Below, one piece after another: positions 62,521-64,000 of a DNA stretch of 64,000 bases. Every line of letters begins with the position of its first letter. Within the stretch, counting starts at the first letter, position 1. A program made the position numbers and the translations under genes. Location of the stretch: contig NZ_PJCF01000087.1 in assembly GCF_002835935.1 (NCBI RefSeq), forward strand, positions 1 to 64,000, read 5' to 3'. The notes under the pieces are model-generated. The model searched no databases and was not told the DNA's origin. It worked only from the letters and a program-made list of their open reading frames with translations. The DNA is from Paraglaciecola sp. MB-3u-78. Lineage in GTDB: Bacteria > Pseudomonadota > Gammaproteobacteria > Enterobacterales > Alteromonadaceae.

Positions 62521-64000
62521 TTAATTCGCTATCAACACAAGTACTCGTTTCAATAATTCAGGGCTATCTGCAGAACCGTGGTGTAACACCACGTCTGTTT
62601 TTCCGTCACCATTGAGGTCTTCAGTGGCGGCATCGTAGGGATTTTTAGGCATGGCTATTTTCTGACGTAATGAACGACCTGCATAAGGCTTTTTCTGATC
62701 TGGTGTCGCTAATACCGTTCGAATCAAATCATCGCCATCTGAATACACTATGTCTTTAACCGCATCGCCATTAATATCAATCATCTTAACCAAAGGTTGA
62801 CCTCGTGTGCCCGAAGATAAGCTAAAGGTAATTTCCACTTCTTGACTCACAAGGGGCTCTTTACCAAATTGATTATTTTCATTCATAGAAAAAATCAATA
62901 CATCTTGGTCGATACTACCGGATAACAAAGCACCTACGATCTGGGAGATACCAATATCAAAAGACGACACCGACACTTCTTGTTTGCCATCCATGTCTCT
63001 GTCTAAAAACGTTAGGTTAGATAAGGTGTCTTCAGAGGTGATATTGGTACTGGCTTGCTCGGAATAGCTTAACTTGCCTTCTTTTAACGCCCCATAGAAA
63101 AACTCAAAATCAATGGTTTTATCTAACACTCCAGAGCTTTTGGTAAACTGCAGGGCGATGTCTGGGATGCCATCACCATTAAAGTCATCAATGGCTCTTA
63201 CAACACGATGTTGAATATTACTTTGATCCATTTCTTGTCCATCTGGACCTTTCATGTCCCACCAATCGACAGCATAAATGGATTTATCAATTTTAATCTT
63301 TGTGGGAATAAGTGAAAATTGCATACTGTCGTTTTGTGCAAAAACACTCAATTGACCTTGTTCTACTGTCACCAAGTCTGTTTTACCGTCTTGATCCATA
63401 TCTTGAAAATACAGCTCTTGGTCGTCATAACTGACACTGCTTTGGTTGATTTCAATCCGTGCAGCAATAGGTAAGTTTTGTGGATGCCTAGCACCGCAGC
63501 AATCAGACAACCATAAATTAAGCTGTTCAAAGTGCGGCAGCACAATGTCATCAAGACCATCGTTATTTAAATCTTGGATAAAGTCCATCTCCCTAAACGA
63601 TTCGGCTTTATCGCTAAGATACATAGATGAAACCGTCTCGCCATTCACCCATGCTGATTCGTGTGATAAGTGGGCAGGCACATAACGATGTACCATGGAT
63701 TTGTCTAAAAGGTACAAACGCTGTAAACCGTCATGTTGAGGTTCACCCACATCATAGGCAAAAACATTGTCTGCAATATTGATCTTGTCTTGTTTAATAA
63801 AGGTATTGCTTTGGGTATCAAAGAAATAAATAGCTAACATACGTTGTTGCTTATCATCCACACCGACCACCACAAGTTCAGCACCGGCTTGCGGTAGAAT
63901 ATCAGCAATTAACACCGGTTGATTAACGTTAAAACTAAGATCAATCTGGTGCTGCGTGAAAATATCTGTGTATTTGGCATATGCAGGAAATGTCAGAAAG
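62521..64000 (-). CDS. FG-GAP/VCBS repeat protein (5' end beyond right edge)
   Basis: The frame stays open to the right edge: reading from the edge, FLTFPAYAKYTDIFTQHQID looks like the end of a signal peptide and the mature start. The true start therefore lies just outside, and the GTG at 63915 is internal. The remaining 490 residues hold FG-GAP-like repeats with calcium-type loops: DLNNDGLDDIVLP, DMDQDGKTDLVTV, DFNGDGIPDIALQ, DRDMDGKQEVSV, DINGDAVKDIVY, DLNGDGKTDVVL. A beta-propeller, exported. The partner is unknown. Confidence 0.88.
   Translation of the reverse strand, partial: FLTFPAYAKYTDIFTQHQIDLSFNVNQPVLIADILPQAGAELVVVGVDDKQQRMLAIYFFDTQSNTFIKQDKINIADNVFAYDVGEPQHDGLQRLYLLDKSMVHRYVPAHLSHESAWVNGETVSSMYLSDKAESFREMDFIQDLNNDGLDDIVLPHFEQLNLWLSDCCGARHPQNLPIAARIEINQSSVSYDDQELYFQDMDQDGKTDLVTVEQGQLSVFAQNDSMQFSLIPTKIKIDKSIYAVDWWDMKGPDGQEMDQSNIQHRVVRAIDDFNGDGIPDIALQFTKSSGVLDKTIDFEFFYGALKEGKLSYSEQASTNITSEDTLSNLTFLDRDMDGKQEVSVSSFDIGISQIVGALLSGSIDQDVLIFSMNENNQFGKEPLVSQEVEITFSLSSGTRGQPLVKMIDINGDAVKDIVYSDGDDLIRTVLATPDQKKPYAGRSLRQKIAMPKNPYDAATEDLNGDGKTDVVLHHGSADSPELLKRVLVLIAN

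Noticed and set aside
63915-63915. GTG at 63915 as start of the FG-GAP protein
   Set aside because: The frame is open further upstream to the window edge and reads as the end of a signal peptide, so the gene is partial rather than starting here.

Overview
The window looks like a chromosome segment of a cold-adapted marine gammaproteobacterium of the Alteromonadales, close to Paraglaciecola, Glaciecola or Colwellia. The organism is inferred; there is no rRNA gene here. The grounds are AT-rich DNA, the fabB / mnmC / yfcL / epmC neighbourhood in the arrangement known from enteric and marine gammaproteobacteria, an MSHA-type MshQ protein, a DUF3494 ice-binding domain protein and a DUF3083-like protein.

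From the left edge to about 45 kb the window is an accessory island. A secreted ice-binding / collagen-like protein gene is split by an insertion sequence (228-3737). Then come hipBA behind a four-site operator, a DUF2293 gene and a DUF4143-type ATPase. After these lies a chain of toxin-antitoxin (TA) modules: higBA-2, yafNO, higBA, prlF-yhaV, excisionase/PIN, a higBA with a dead toxin, yefM-yoeB, parDE and ccdAB, plus the wreck of a fic gene. The modules are separated by dispersed non-coding repeats in both orientations, so this is not an integron array. The repeats are packed with short perfect hairpins. At matching positions in different copies the hairpin arms differ while pairing is kept.

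Inside the island (17.3-27.3 kb) sits a LlaJI/BsuMI-like restriction-modification locus: a cytosine-5 methyltransferase, a McrB-like AAA+ GTPase and a DUF2357 nuclease subunit. The nuclease gene is cut twice. An IS3 element splits its 5' part. An IS1595 element, itself split by an IS21 element, splits its 3' part. All three insertions have target duplications in this sequence, and removing them on paper restores one 781-codon frame. The methyltransferase and GTPase genes look intact.

From about 44 kb to the right edge the window is mostly core genome: DUF3083-like protein, fabB with a FabR-like site, mnmC, a YfcL / ATP-NAD kinase-like / epmC operon, a CBM9-like secreted protein, a three-gene run (DUF8198-like, thioesterase, aspartic protease), an MHS-type transporter, a RIO kinase, a DUF885 lipoprotein and an FG-GAP repeat protein running off the right edge. 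This part has one intact ISAs1-family element and several decayed genes. A GST gene in the island and the MHS transporter are richer in G+C than their neighbours and may be recent arrivals.
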